A stretch of 64,000 bases of DNA from CANDYO01 sp049653745 (GCA_049653745.1 JBASGW010000073.1:1-64000); one strand, 5' to 3'. Counted from the first letter of the stretch, positions 52,089 through 62,620 are shown. Program-made: numbers and translations. The notes: generated from the letters alone by a model not told the origin.

Positions 52089-54470
52089 ATGTTCGGTAAT
52101 TTCAAGAAAGATAAAAGTCTAGAGTTTGCTTTAAAGCCTGTTGAAGATCATGTTATTCCATATGCTTGCCATTATGACAATAAAAGTTTGTTAACTAAAA
52201 ATGGTGAGTTAATGCAGGTTCTTAGAATTGAAGGCTATTCTAAAGAAATGATGAATACTTCAGTGCAGGTGGATTTAAGATCTATAATTAGGCATTCGAT
52301 AACTGAAAATATTAAAGACCGTAAAGTTGCTTTATGGTTTCATACAATTAGAAGGAAAATAAATCTTGATTCAATAAATTACTTTTCTTCAACTTTTGCT
52401 AAAGATACTCATGAATCTTGGGCAAAAAAGAATTATTGGCGCAATAAATTTGTTAATGAATTATATATAACAATTTTATATGAAGGTGCCGGACATGGTA
52501 ATCCTGCGTTAACTTTCACTCCTAAGCTGTTAAAAGAGCATCATCTTAAAGTATTGCAAGAGCATGAGCAAAAGCTTGATGAGGTGGTGCTAAAAATGCT
52601 TGAGGTTCTTAAGCCTTATGGTGGAAAAAGATTAGAAGTTGCTCATGATAGTGTGGGAGCGCATTCTGAAATTCTAGAATTTTTAACTAAAATTATTTGT
52701 CTTCATAGTGAAAGAGTTCCTTTGCCAGTACAAAGTATTGATAATGTGTTTCTAGAAAGTAATATAGCTTTTGGTGGTACTTCTATAGAGGTGTTAAATA
52801 AAAATAAGAAACGCTTCGCAGCTGTTTTTTCTTTTAAAGAATATCATGAATTTGCAGCCAAGGCTTTAGATAGATTTATGAGTATAGCTGCAGAGTATAT
52901 AATTTCTCAAACTTTAACTTTTGTTGAAGCAAAAGAAGCAAAAAAAACCTTTGAATATTTTAACTATATTCTTAGTGTTAGTAAAGATGCTGAGTTAAGA
53001 GAAAATTGTGGACTAGCTTCTACTTTAGATGGAGATCTTAACGGCAGCACAGATTATGGAACTCAACAAATGAATTTCATGATAGTTGCAGAATCGTTAG
53101 AAGAATTAGATGGGTCAGTTAGCAGGGCTATTAAAGAGCTAAATAAACTAGGCGTAAGAATTATTAGAGAAGATTTAAATATTGAGCTTGGTTTTTGGTC
53201 GCAGCTTCCTGGAAATTTTAAATTCTTTCGTCGGCCAAGTTATATAAGAACTAATAAATCTGCTAGTTTTGCTTCTCTTAATAATAATCCCTCAGGAAAA
53301 ACCGATAATATTTGGGGATCAGCTGTAACTTTATTCCGTAGGAATGATGGAGGGCCGCATTTCTTTAACTTCCATGTAGATAATATAGGACATACTCTTA
53401 TTGCAGGTCCTGGAGATTCAGTCAAAAAAACCTTAGTAAATTTCTTATTATCAGAGTCAACAAAGTATAATCCTGAAGTATTATATATTGATCAATTTTC
53501 AAATTCTCAGGTCACAATAAAGCTTTTAGAAGGAAAATATGCAACCATCAGTGTTAAGAAAGAAGCGCCTGCATTTAAATTTAATCCTTTTAAAATGCCT
53601 GATAATTCAGAAAATCGTGAGTTTCTAAAAAATTGGATACTGCTTCTACTAGCTACAGATGATGTGTTAACTGAAGAACAAAATCAGAAGATTTTTAATT
53701 ATTTGGATATTTTCTTTAGTCAAGTCCCTGTTGAAATGAGACAAATTTCAATGTTAGCTGAGTTTTTTGAAGATGAAGTTTTAAAAGATAAGTTATTATT
53801 ATGGTGTAATCCAAATAAATTAGGTTTGTTATTTGATAACTCCTGGGATGACTTAGATAATGGAACTAAGCTTATAGGGTTAAATATTGAAGAATTAGTT
53901 ATTGATAAAAATAATTCTGCTACAAATGCATTAATTGCCTATTGCTTATATAAATATTCAATTATGCATGAAGAACAGCCCTATCCACCAACAATGATAA
54001 TTATTGATGATGCAAATTTACTTATGCAAAATGATTATTTTACAAAAATGCTACCAGCTTTACTTAGTAATTTAACCATTAAAAATATAATGGTAATTTT
54101 TGTATGTATGATTGATCATAAAAAGGGTATGAATTCAGTTATAAAAAATATTCACGAACATCTAGCCACTAAACTTTTACTGCCGTGTTTGGATTATAAG
54201 CTATATAAGGAATCTTTTTCTCTTGATACTGAAGAAGTGAAAGCTCTTAGTACAATGAAAATTATTCATCGAAATTTTATGATAAAACAAAAAGCATTAA
54301 ATATGATTGTTGAATTAAATTTAGATGGTTTAGTATATGCAATTGCTGCGCTAGAGGGAGAGAACGGAGCTGTACAAGCAATGGAGATGGCTATCGCAGA
54401 AAATGGTGATAATCCAAATGTTTGGGTAGTGCCATTTTATAATTATCTATTTCCTCAATTACAACAATAG
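52089..54470 (+). CDS. virB4: Type IV secretion VirB4 paralogue with degenerate nucleotide-binding site (rvhB4-II-like)
   Basis: The 793-residue product has the VirB4/CagE N-terminal domain (DHVIPYACHYDNKSLLTKNGE near the start, VIPYA matching VirB4) and a C-terminal ATPase-fold domain. Walker A reads GPGDSVKKT (440-448) instead of GPTGSGKT-T: Lys446 remains, but two glycines are replaced by Asp443 and Val445 and the Thr by Lys447. Walker B is IIIDDAN with Asp638 in place of the catalytic Glu. This matches the second, divergent VirB4 known in Rickettsiales rvh systems and suggests a structural or regulatory role. It is followed after six bases by a giant exported protein. Confidence 0.88.
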   Translation: MFGNFKKDKSLEFALKPVEDHVIPYACHYDNKSLLTKNGELMQVLRIEGYSKEMMNTSVQVDLRSIIRHSITENIKDRKVALWFHTIRRKINLDSINYFSSTFAKDTHESWAKKNYWRNKFVNELYITILYEGAGHGNPALTFTPKLLKEHHLKVLQEHEQKLDEVVLKMLEVLKPYGGKRLEVAHDSVGAHSEILEFLTKIICLHSERVPLPVQSIDNVFLESNIAFGGTSIEVLNKNKKRFAAVFSFKEYHEFAAKALDRFMSIAAEYIISQTLTFVEAKEAKKTFEYFNYILSVSKDAELRENCGLASTLDGDLNGSTDYGTQQMNFMIVAESLEELDGSVSRAIKELNKLGVRIIREDLNIELGFWSQLPGNFKFFRRPSYIRTNKSASFASLNNNPSGKTDNIWGSAVTLFRRNDGGPHFFNFHVDNIGHTLIAGPGDSVKKTLVNFLLSESTKYNPEVLYIDQFSNSQVTIKLLEGKYATISVKKEAPAFKFNPFKMPDNSENREFLKNWILLLLATDDVLTEEQNQKIFNYLDIFFSQVPVEMRQISMLAEFFEDEVLKDKLLLWCNPNKLGLLFDNSWDDLDNGTKLIGLNIEELVIDKNNSATNALIAYCLYKYSIMHEEQPYPPTMIIIDDANLLMQNDYFTKMLPALLSNLTIKNIMVIFVCMIDHKKGMNSVIKNIHEHLATKLLLPCLDYKLYKESFSLDTEEVKALSTMKIIHRNFMIKQKALNMIVELNLDGLVYAIAALEGENGAVQAMEMAIAENGDNPNVWVVPFYNYLFPQLQQ

Positions 54471-54476
54471 CGTTTT

Positions 54477-57400
54477 ATGTTCTTTAGTAAGTTATTATCT
54501 ATGATTGTTAGAAATAGTCTCACTAAAGATGCTTATAAGTTAATATTGCTTTTTTTTATTTCTCTAGCTTTTAATAATCAAACTTTAGCTGCTGGATCTG
54601 GATATGCTTCATCGAACCCTCCAGATTTTTCAGTTTTTCCTCCTAAGTTAAATTGTCTAGAACAGTGGTATACAATTACTTGGGTTTCTACAGCTGATAA
54701 TGCAACTTTATTTGTACCAACTGTACAAGTTCACTATGATTCCATGACTGCTTGCATTGGTTTTGCGGGAAATATAACTTTAGGTACTTCAGGAAATAAT
54801 TGCGGCTATATAGGTGCTTATAGATATTGCGCTAGAATGGCTGGAGAGGATGAAGATTATAATCATTTTGCTTGTAGCACATTTGGCTCTAGCTGTACCT
54901 ATGGCGGAACATATAATTGTTCAGTGCAGCATGATGGTGCAAGTAATGCCACTGATTATGACAAAGATTATGATTGTTGGGGCTATTATGATTGTTCTTG
55001 CCCAGGCTGTCGCGATATATGCGCAATGAGAGTATGTGTTTATTTAGATCCATCTCAAACTTATGGTGTTAATGAGACTGATGATAATGATGAGAACTTT
55101 ATGCCATATCATGAGTCAGTTGTTGCAGATGGTAAAAGTGCAACTGGTAAAACTGTATATTTTAATACAGAGGTTGATAAAATAGGGGATGATGCTTCAG
55201 ATTCTGGATCTGCAGCTTTTACTGACACTAGTCATAATAATGGTGCAGTTGGCTGCGTGGATATACCCATTGGGCCATATCCGCCTCCATATTGCGATCC
55301 TATTATAGGATCTGTACCAGTTGGTAATACTGCTAATGTTTGTCAATATTCTCCTGAATTTGAATTGAGCGAAACAGAAGATGATGCTGGGGATGCTGGA
55401 AATTATGAGCAGGTTTCTTCAGTAAATTTACCTTGTGAGATATCAACAAATAACACTGGTGGAACTCCTGGAAATTCTAATGCTTTTTATAATATTTTTG
55501 AAAAGCCCTTAGTTAGAATATATTTTAGCAACCCACTTCCTTTATGTGCTCCAGGATATACTGCTCCTACTAATGGAACTCAGAATGATGTTTGCTTTCA
55601 AATGCAAACAAATTTAACTCCAGATCAAATAGCTGCCAATAATCAAAATTTAATACCAGTATGTAGTTCAGCTACAGGATCTTCTACAGAAAATTGTATT
55701 ACCTTTCCTTCCGGTAGAACAACTGGTCCAACGGGAAGTAGTGATGTTTTTGGGAATCAATATCAATATTTTAGAATGTATTACAATGTAACTAATAGCT
55801 CCACACCTACAGTTATTGAGCCCTATGTTTACTATAATCCAGCGGATTATACATCCACACCCCTTCCTAATCAGGTAGTGGCAGGTCTATATGATTCTTA
55901 TTATATAGATATTACTGATCTAGGTTGTAGTGGTAGTTCAATTTGTACTAAAACAGTAGGCATGGTCGATTATACAAATACCGCAAGAGATTTTGGAGCT
56001 TTTATTGATTTAGGAACGGATCCTTACACAGGTCTGCCCAGCTCTGGAAGCGGTGATGGAACTCAAATATGTGTTGATGAAATTAGTGATGCCAATGGTA
56101 ATATGCCAATCGGCTGCTTTAATCGTCCAATGATGTTTTCTCCAACAGTTTCTCCATGTTTAACTCCTGGGAGTTGCTTTTTTTCCAAGAGTGCTACGAA
56201 TATTGCTCAAAATCCAAGAATTTCTTTCCAAGTGGGACGAAAATTTACTGACATTGATGGAACAACAGTTAATCCTGAGCCTGGAGTTATTGGGATAGAT
56301 ATTTCTTCTAGTGATGCGCCTATAACTTACTGCATTCAGGATGACAATAATACAAGTGGACAAGGTACAACTTCTGATACTACGCCTTGTACAGTTTATA
56401 AGGCTAAATTATTTTCTGCATATATTACGGATGATACTAATTATTCTTTAGATTCTGATCCAAATGCGGTGGATGGAACAGTTACTCCATATAAATCTGG
56501 CACTCAATATACTGGAGGTATGCAGTATGCAAACTATGTTTATTGTCGTGGAGGAACGCAAATTTGTTTAACAGCTGATAATAATCCTTATAAAACAGTA
56601 GTTACTAAAGTAGTTAGTGTGAGCACTACTGAAAATGGTGAGGCTAAAACAACTCTAACTCCAAGTACTATTTTAACTGACCGGATTATTCCACCTTATC
56701 CAGTCCCTGGAAGCACAACAGAAACTTATCCTTTAGATAATACTGTGCTTTATAATCCTGAAGTAAATAATTGGACAGGAACATATACATCAACCCAAGT
56801 TATATTTGGTTATACAGCCACAGTAAATGGACAAACTTCATATATAGAAGGCCAGGGGTGCACCGATACAGCAGGAATGACCTGCTGCCCAACTTCAGAT
56901 GGAAAAACTTGCAATACTGGACAAGTAGCTTACCCATCTCCTTTATTATGTAATTGCACTAATAGTGTAGGAAGCGCATATGAATGTTCTAATTCCCAAT
57001 GCACAGTGGCTTTTGAAGAAACGGTTACCAATGAAGATGGAAGTTTACTAGGATATCAATATCCAGGAAATTATGCTAATTATAGTGCGGCTTGGTCTGG
57101 TTGCACTTATAATCCTGCCGCAACTATTAGCACAACAACTAATGGTGTAACTAAAACTACTACTGAACCTATGACTCAATGCTCTGCTGCTAATACTTCT
57201 TATAATCCAGCGATACAGCAATATAGTGTAAGAGCATTAACTTCTATGGAATTAGGTTTATGTGTGCCAATATTGCAGCCCTATTGTGGTGCGCTTTCCA
57301 CTTATGATGAACCAGATGGTTATGCTTCATGGCCGCAAACATCGGCTCAAGATTGGGCAACAGGAACATGTGGCGCTGGCATGGTAAATTCAACGGTTGG

Positions 57401-58862
57401 AACTACGTCCACTTCTCCAACCCGTCAATGTGTATATCAAGATACTCAAGATTCTCAAGGTAACCCTGTGATGCAAGCAAATGGCTGCCCTGAATTTACT
57501 CAAGTTTGGGGGCCTGTGGTAAATCCTTGTGCAGTTGCCCCTATGCCTGAGTGGTGGCCAGGAACATTTTTATATGGAAAATCTAAATACCAAGGCGCTA
57601 TTATTAATCAATTTAGTGTTAATTATTATTACAGAGCTGGAACAGGTTCTAATACAACTTTCACTCCAAACTCTTATAATGCGGATCCATTTAATTTATA
57701 TAAATCAAATTCTACTCCTGTATCTCCTGAGCCATGGAATAGCACTTACAATTCTTGTAAAAAAGATGGAGCAGGTGATACCAGTAACTTTAAGAGAAGT
57801 GTTACGAATGGAGATCAAGAAATGCTTTATCTAACCCAAGCGCAGTGGAGCATGTTGTGGAGTGATAATAATTTAAGTTGGTTATTAACTTCTTCAGATG
57901 ATAGTCAGTATGATGGTTGTGCAGTTTATGATCTAAAAGGTCAAATTAATGCAACTTATTCTAGCAATGTTGTGCCAGCAATGAAAATTTGTAAGCATCA
58001 AGACAATATTTCTTTCTCTTTAGTTGATTTAGGAAAAAACAGCTGTTCAAGCACTCCTTGTGATATGGCTGATGGAAATTGTTCTAATAGTTGTTATGGC
58101 TATGGTAATACTCATTATATGATGCAGTCTAATATTGCTTCATATGCTGCTTATGTGAGTGCCAATATTCAAAATGATAACTCGTTTAATATAACTAATG
58201 AGATATCATCTGTTTATGATACTAAAATAAATCATGGTATAGTTATCAGTAGATTAGGTTTTGGAATAGTTTCTGTTACTGATGCTTCTAACCCAGCTAT
58301 AATTCCAAGTGTAAAGAATTTTGCAATAGAATCTGCTGAATCAGTTACAGTTAAATTAAATTTTGATCATTACTATGAAGGTAGCCATCAGCATGGTTGT
58401 ACATGTTTCGGTAGCTGTTGTCAGACCTCTCATACAACTTGTAATACTTATAACCCAGGAATTACTACGTCTCCTCAGTCTTGTGTTACATCTACTGATA
58501 TGGATACTTACACTCCAAATACTTCATATTATTCAACTAATAAGCCATTGTCAGTGTTTAGCAGAAGCATGAATTTATCTTCAGCTCAAAGTGCTGTTTC
58601 ATATATGTTTTCTTCTGAAAATATTAATAATAGCACTCTTTATTATACCCCTAATTTTAGTTCTATTTGGATAGCCAGATGTTGTAATGATGATAATCCT
58701 GAAGTGGATATGTGTAATCTGCAAGTTAACATAAGTAGTTATAAATCTGGTAATAGCGCTATAAACACATCAATGTTTTATTGGTCATCTCCCACCTCTT
58801 ATAATGTTAGTAATCCAGGAACTACATCCTGGAGCTCAACAACTGGAATGCCGCTTAATTAG
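54477..58862 (+). CDS. Giant cysteine-rich exported protein linked to VirB4
   Basis: The 1461-residue product has a signal peptide (hydrophobic core about 20-37, cut near TLAA at 36-39) and no further membrane helix. Thirteen cysteines lie between residues 60 and 187, clustered in CWGYYDCSCPGCRDICAM, and more recur in CTCFGSCCQTSHTTC near the C-terminus and in RCCNDDNPEVDMC. Asn, Ser, Thr, Tyr and Gly dominate, and the domain content is not recognised. It resembles a secreted, disulfide-rich surface or channel protein. It lacks the polytopic helices of VirB6, and its context with VirB4 implies co-transcription and a secretion-system role. It is not TraN by any motif I can see. Confidence 0.75.
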   Translation: MFFSKLLSMIVRNSLTKDAYKLILLFFISLAFNNQTLAAGSGYASSNPPDFSVFPPKLNCLEQWYTITWVSTADNATLFVPTVQVHYDSMTACIGFAGNITLGTSGNNCGYIGAYRYCARMAGEDEDYNHFACSTFGSSCTYGGTYNCSVQHDGASNATDYDKDYDCWGYYDCSCPGCRDICAMRVCVYLDPSQTYGVNETDDNDENFMPYHESVVADGKSATGKTVYFNTEVDKIGDDASDSGSAAFTDTSHNNGAVGCVDIPIGPYPPPYCDPIIGSVPVGNTANVCQYSPEFELSETEDDAGDAGNYEQVSSVNLPCEISTNNTGGTPGNSNAFYNIFEKPLVRIYFSNPLPLCAPGYTAPTNGTQNDVCFQMQTNLTPDQIAANNQNLIPVCSSATGSSTENCITFPSGRTTGPTGSSDVFGNQYQYFRMYYNVTNSSTPTVIEPYVYYNPADYTSTPLPNQVVAGLYDSYYIDITDLGCSGSSICTKTVGMVDYTNTARDFGAFIDLGTDPYTGLPSSGSGDGTQICVDEISDANGNMPIGCFNRPMMFSPTVSPCLTPGSCFFSKSATNIAQNPRISFQVGRKFTDIDGTTVNPEPGVIGIDISSSDAPITYCIQDDNNTSGQGTTSDTTPCTVYKAKLFSAYITDDTNYSLDSDPNAVDGTVTPYKSGTQYTGGMQYANYVYCRGGTQICLTADNNPYKTVVTKVVSVSTTENGEAKTTLTPSTILTDRIIPPYPVPGSTTETYPLDNTVLYNPEVNNWTGTYTSTQVIFGYTATVNGQTSYIEGQGCTDTAGMTCCPTSDGKTCNTGQVAYPSPLLCNCTNSVGSAYECSNSQCTVAFEETVTNEDGSLLGYQYPGNYANYSAAWSGCTYNPAATISTTTNGVTKTTTEPMTQCSAANTSYNPAIQQYSVRALTSMELGLCVPILQPYCGALSTYDEPDGYASWPQTSAQDWATGTCGAGMVNSTVGTTSTSPTRQCVYQDTQDSQGNPVMQANGCPEFTQVWGPVVNPCAVAPMPEWWPGTFLYGKSKYQGAIINQFSVNYYYRAGTGSNTTFTPNSYNADPFNLYKSNSTPVSPEPWNSTYNSCKKDGAGDTSNFKRSVTNGDQEMLYLTQAQWSMLWSDNNLSWLLTSSDDSQYDGCAVYDLKGQINATYSSNVVPAMKICKHQDNISFSLVDLGKNSCSSTPCDMADGNCSNSCYGYGNTHYMMQSNIASYAAYVSANIQNDNSFNITNEISSVYDTKINHGIVISRLGFGIVSVTDASNPAIIPSVKNFAIESAESVTVKLNFDHYYEGSHQHGCTCFGSCCQTSHTTCNTYNPGITTSPQSCVTSTDMDTYTPNTSYYSTNKPLSVFSRSMNLSSAQSAVSYMFSSENINNSTLYYTPNFSSIWIARCCNDDNPEVDMCNLQVNISSYKSGNSAINTSMFYWSSPTSYNVSNPGTTSWSSTTGMPLN

Positions 58863-59046
58863 TGATTCTTTTAGCTTGTAAAAGGAATTGCTGACTTTAT
58901 AATCTTAAAAAGATTCATCATAATGATAATTTACCAAAAAAGAGTCATTTAATAATGAAGGATAAGCGAAATTGTTAATTGGATTCTTTATGAATGACGA
59001 TGTTGTTGTTTTTAAAATTATTTAAGATAGATATAAATATCAGGAT

Positions 59047-59080
59047 CTTGGTAATTTAGGTTATAAAAATTATTACCAAG
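59047..59080. terminator. Hairpin between the giant gene and topA
   Basis: CTTGGTAAT (59047-59055) pairs with ATTACCAAG (59072-59080), a 9-bp stem with a 16-base loop, in a 236-base gap between convergent genes that otherwise contains nothing recognisable. There is no clean T run. Confidence 0.4.
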
Positions 59081-59098
59081 TATGATAAATCTTATGAT

Positions 59099-61462
59099 CT
59101 ATTTTTTCTTTTTCTTAGTAGTGATGGAAGCTCTCTTAGGTTCTTTAGCTTTATCAGACTTAGGCTCTTTAGTCTTTTCAGAAATTATTTTAAGAGCATC
59201 GCTTAAATTTAGGGTCAATATATCTTCTTTATTTGGTAAAGAATAATATTGTTGTGCATAAGCAATAAAAGGGCCAAATCTTCCCTGAGCTAGAGTGATT
59301 GTTTCAGAATCATCAGGATGCTTTCCAAGAACAAGAGGAAAAGAAAATAATCTTATAGCCTGTTCTAAAGAAGCTTCGTCTGGAGAAATGAATTTTGGTA
59401 ATGCGCTTCTTTTACAAGTTTTTCCTTCACCAAGTTGGAAATAGAAACCATAAGGTCCCTTTTTTAGGCATACTTCTTGATCTAAATATGATCCTAGGGC
59501 TTTATTAACCGGAGGAGTGGAATCATCTGTGCTATCTGGGTTTTTAGTTGATCCATAAGGTTCTATATGCTTACAAGAAGGATAGCGAGAACAAGAGAAG
59601 AATAAACCAAATTTACCAGTTTTTAATAATAAATGCCCTTCATTACAAGTAGGGCATATTTTAGGATAGTTTGGGAGTGCCAAATTATTAGCCAAGTTCT
59701 CACTAACTAATTGTGAAATATCATTATTAGCTTTTTCTTTAGATTGAGAAATATGTTGATAAAAATCTTTCCAGAAATGATCTAGTAATTCTTTCCAATC
59801 AAGGTTGCCAGCAGAAACTGAATCTAAACGATCTTCTAGTTGAGCAGTAAAATCATATTCAACATATTGTTTAAAATAAAGCATTAAGAAGGTGGTAACT
59901 ATTTTACCGCGATCTTCACTAATAAAGCGTTTTTTTTCTAGACGCACATATTCTCTGTCTTGTAAAACAGAAATAATGCTAGCGTAAGTTGATGGCCTAC
60001 CTATGCCTAATTCTTCAAGTTTTTTTACTAAGCTGGCTTCAGTGTAGCGCGGAAGGGGCTCAGTAAAATGTTGGTTAGTAAGAATTTTGGTTAACTGAAC
60101 AATTTCATTTTCTGTAATTAAAGGAAGGAGTTTTTTTTCTTCATCTTCCTCTTCTTCATCGTCTTTCCCTTCGCTATATACTTTATAAAACCCATCAAAC
60201 ACCATAACGCTACCAGTTGCTCTAAAGGTGGCGTATTTATCAGTGGAATCAATATCTACTGCTGTCTGATCAAATTCAGCGGATTGCATTTGACAAGAAA
60301 TAGTTCTTTTCCAAATAAGATCGTATAATTTAAACTGATCAATTGAAAGAATGTTTTTTATAGAGTCGGGTGAAAGTAAAATATTAGTAGGTCTTATGGC
60401 TTCATGAGCCTCTTGAGCATTTTTTACTTTGCTTTTATATATTTTAGCAACAGGAGGCAAATATTTTGCGCCAAAGCTGCTTTGAATATAATTACGGATA
60501 CTTTCAACTGCATCATTAGATAATTGAACTCCATCAGTACGCATATAAGTGATTAAACCTACAGTTTCTCCATCAATATCAAGTCCTTCATAAAGCTTTT
60601 GCGCCACTTGCATGGTTTTGCTAGCGCTAAAACCTAGCTTACGTGCGGCTTCTTGCTGCAGAGTTGAGGTTATAAATGGAGGAGAAGAGTGGCGCTGAGT
60701 TCGTTTTTTTTCAACAGAACTAACTTCATATTCTTTTTTTTCTAATGAAGCTTTTAATTCTTCTGCCTGTTCTTGGTTTATAATATCAAACTTGTCGAGT
60801 TTTTTCTTATTAAGGGCAGTTAATCTTGCAGTAAAATTTTGTTTTGCTTGATTTAGAAATTCTCCTTGAATAGACCAATATTCACGGCTAACAAATTTAG
60901 CAATATCAAAATCTCTTTCACAAATGAGCCTTAAAGCAACAGATTGAACTCTTCCAGCAGAGCGACTTCCAGGTAACTTTCTCCATAATACTGGAGATAA
61001 AGTAAAGCCAACAAGATAATCTAAAGCTCGTCTAGCTTGTTGAGCGTTTACCAGATTCATATCTATATCTCTAGGATTAGAAAATGCCTCATTAACAGCT
61101 TTTTTAGTTATCTCATTAAAAACAACTCTTTTTACAGTAACATCTTTTTTAATAGCTTTCTTTTCTTTCAGAACTTCTACAACATGCCAAGCAATGGCTT
61201 CTCCCTCTCTATCAGGATCGCTTGCTAGATAAATATTTTGTACATTTTTTGCGGCGTTAACAATTTCTTGTGCATGTTTTTTTGCTTTTATGTTTATTTC
61301 ATAATCCATTGCGAAATTGTCTTCAGGGCGGACAGAGTCGTTTTTTGAAGGCAAGTCTCGGATATGACCAAATGATGCTAAGACCTGGAAATCTTTGCCC
61401 AAATACTTATTGATAGTTTTTGCTTTTGAAGGTGATTCAACTATAACTAAATTATTGGTCAT
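59099..61462 (-). CDS. topA: DNA topoisomerase I
   Basis: The 787-residue type IA topoisomerase has the Toprim domain (VIVESPSKAKT, DPDREGEAIAWH at 82-93) and catalytic Tyr306 in ITYMRTDG. It ends with one classical four-cysteine zinc ribbon (CPTCNEGHLLL, FSCSRYPSC), topoisomerase C-terminal repeats and a Lys-rich tail. It relaxes negative supercoils. It follows dprA after 17 bases, so dprA-topA are probably one transcript. Confidence 0.98.
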   Translation of the reverse strand: MTNNLVIVESPSKAKTINKYLGKDFQVLASFGHIRDLPSKNDSVRPEDNFAMDYEINIKAKKHAQEIVNAAKNVQNIYLASDPDREGEAIAWHVVEVLKEKKAIKKDVTVKRVVFNEITKKAVNEAFSNPRDIDMNLVNAQQARRALDYLVGFTLSPVLWRKLPGSRSAGRVQSVALRLICERDFDIAKFVSREYWSIQGEFLNQAKQNFTARLTALNKKKLDKFDIINQEQAEELKASLEKKEYEVSSVEKKRTQRHSSPPFITSTLQQEAARKLGFSASKTMQVAQKLYEGLDIDGETVGLITYMRTDGVQLSNDAVESIRNYIQSSFGAKYLPPVAKIYKSKVKNAQEAHEAIRPTNILLSPDSIKNILSIDQFKLYDLIWKRTISCQMQSAEFDQTAVDIDSTDKYATFRATGSVMVFDGFYKVYSEGKDDEEEEDEEKKLLPLITENEIVQLTKILTNQHFTEPLPRYTEASLVKKLEELGIGRPSTYASIISVLQDREYVRLEKKRFISEDRGKIVTTFLMLYFKQYVEYDFTAQLEDRLDSVSAGNLDWKELLDHFWKDFYQHISQSKEKANNDISQLVSENLANNLALPNYPKICPTCNEGHLLLKTGKFGLFFSCSRYPSCKHIEPYGSTKNPDSTDDSTPPVNKALGSYLDQEVCLKKGPYGFYFQLGEGKTCKRSALPKFISPDEASLEQAIRLFSFPLVLGKHPDDSETITLAQGRFGPFIAYAQQYYSLPNKEDILTLNLSDALKIISEKTKEPKSDKAKEPKRASITTKKKKK

Positions 61463-61479
61463 AAATTTATTTTAAAAGC

Positions 61480-62607
61480 CTATATATTAATAGTAGCAGA
61501 AATTTTGTTACCAAAATGTCTAATTATTTTGCCAGATAATTCTAATTCAATAATTGAAGTAAGTATTAATCCAACAGGTAATTGAGTAATAGATACTAAC
61601 TCGTCAATAGAAGTTGGGCTGGCGCTGAGTAAATTTATGAGCTCTAACCGAGCTTGTGTCAACTCTTTTTCAGAAAAATTATTGGAAGAAATATTTGATT
61701 TGGCATTAATAAAGGATTTTTTTTGTTCAAAAAGGGAAGATCTTTTGATAACGGAGTTTTCAACGACTTCTATAATATCTTCGCCTGACTCTAATAGATG
61801 TGCTCCTTGCTTTAGTAAATAATTATTGCCATGATAACGGGGATCCATAGGAAATCCTGGAACTGCAAAAACTTCACGATTTTGTTGAAGAGCAAATTTG
61901 GCAGTGATTAAAGACCCAGAATCTAAGCTGGATTCAATAATTGCAACTCCATATGAGATGCCTGAAATAATCCTATTTCGTTGAGGAAAATTTTGCGCTT
62001 TAGGAATGGTTCCTAATGGTAATTCTGCAACAATTAATCCTTTTTCAATAATTTCATGATAGAGATCTTTAAATTCAGGCGGGTATATATGATCTATACC
62101 TCCTGCCATAATTGCAATAGTTGCTGAGTCAACGCTAGCTTTATGAGCCGCATTATCAATTCCTCGAGCAAATCCAGATACCACCACCATATTATTATCA
62201 ACCAATTGCTTAGATATTTTATAAGCAAAACGAATGCCATTAGCTGATGCATTTCTTGATCCAACTATAGCAAAAGTTCTTTTATTAAGTAGTTCAGTGT
62301 TACCTAAGCAAAATAATAATGGAGGACAATCGTCTATGTTTTTAAGTAATTTAGGAAAGCTGTAATCTAGATAGGTGAGAATTTGTACATTATTTCTTTC
62401 GCAATCGGCTATTTGTTCTTCTGCTAAGCTTTTAGAAAGAATTTTTATTTCTTTCTTATTACGAAGCGATAACTCGGCTACATGCTCTAATGCATTAGTG
62501 GCGCTGCCATATAAATCTAGTAAATTCCAAAAAGTTCTTGGCCCAACATTTTCACTGCGAATCAACCGTAGGATGTTGGTGATTTCTAAGTTATTGGTTT
62601 TAGCCAC
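61480..62607 (-). CDS. dprA: DNA-processing protein DprA
   Basis: The 375-residue product has an N-terminal helical domain, a Rossmann core with GSRNASANG, VVVSGFARGID and MAGGIDHIYPPE, and a C-terminal winged-helix domain. DprA loads RecA onto single-stranded DNA during natural transformation, and it is retained in many rickettsiae that lack visible competence genes, so another recombination role is likely. It lies between rpsT and topA on the minus strand. No other competence gene is here. Confidence 0.97.
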   Translation of the reverse strand: MAKTNNLEITNILRLIRSENVGPRTFWNLLDLYGSATNALEHVAELSLRNKKEIKILSKSLAEEQIADCERNNVQILTYLDYSFPKLLKNIDDCPPLLFCLGNTELLNKRTFAIVGSRNASANGIRFAYKISKQLVDNNMVVVSGFARGIDNAAHKASVDSATIAIMAGGIDHIYPPEFKDLYHEIIEKGLIVAELPLGTIPKAQNFPQRNRIISGISYGVAIIESSLDSGSLITAKFALQQNREVFAVPGFPMDPRYHGNNYLLKQGAHLLESGEDIIEVVENSVIKRSSLFEQKKSFINAKSNISSNNFSEKELTQARLELINLLSASPTSIDELVSITQLPVGLILTSIIELELSGKIIRHFGNKISATINI

Positions 62608-62620
62608 GACTTATATTTAC

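Noticed and set aside
52089..54470. F-type TraC identity for the VirB4 protein
   Set aside because: No TraC-specific neighbours such as TraU, TraW or TraN are present, and the N-terminus and degenerate P-loop fit the second rickettsial VirB4 better.
54814..58572. Short plus-strand frames within the giant gene (such as near 54814, 56771, 57529 and 58363)
   Set aside because: They are out-of-frame readings of a long intact gene, with low-complexity Ile/Leu-rich translations and no ribosome-binding sites.
54477..58862. TraN or VirB6 identity for the giant exported protein
   Set aside because: Cysteine richness alone resembles TraN, but no TraN motif is seen; VirB6 is polytopic and this protein has no membrane helix after the signal peptide.
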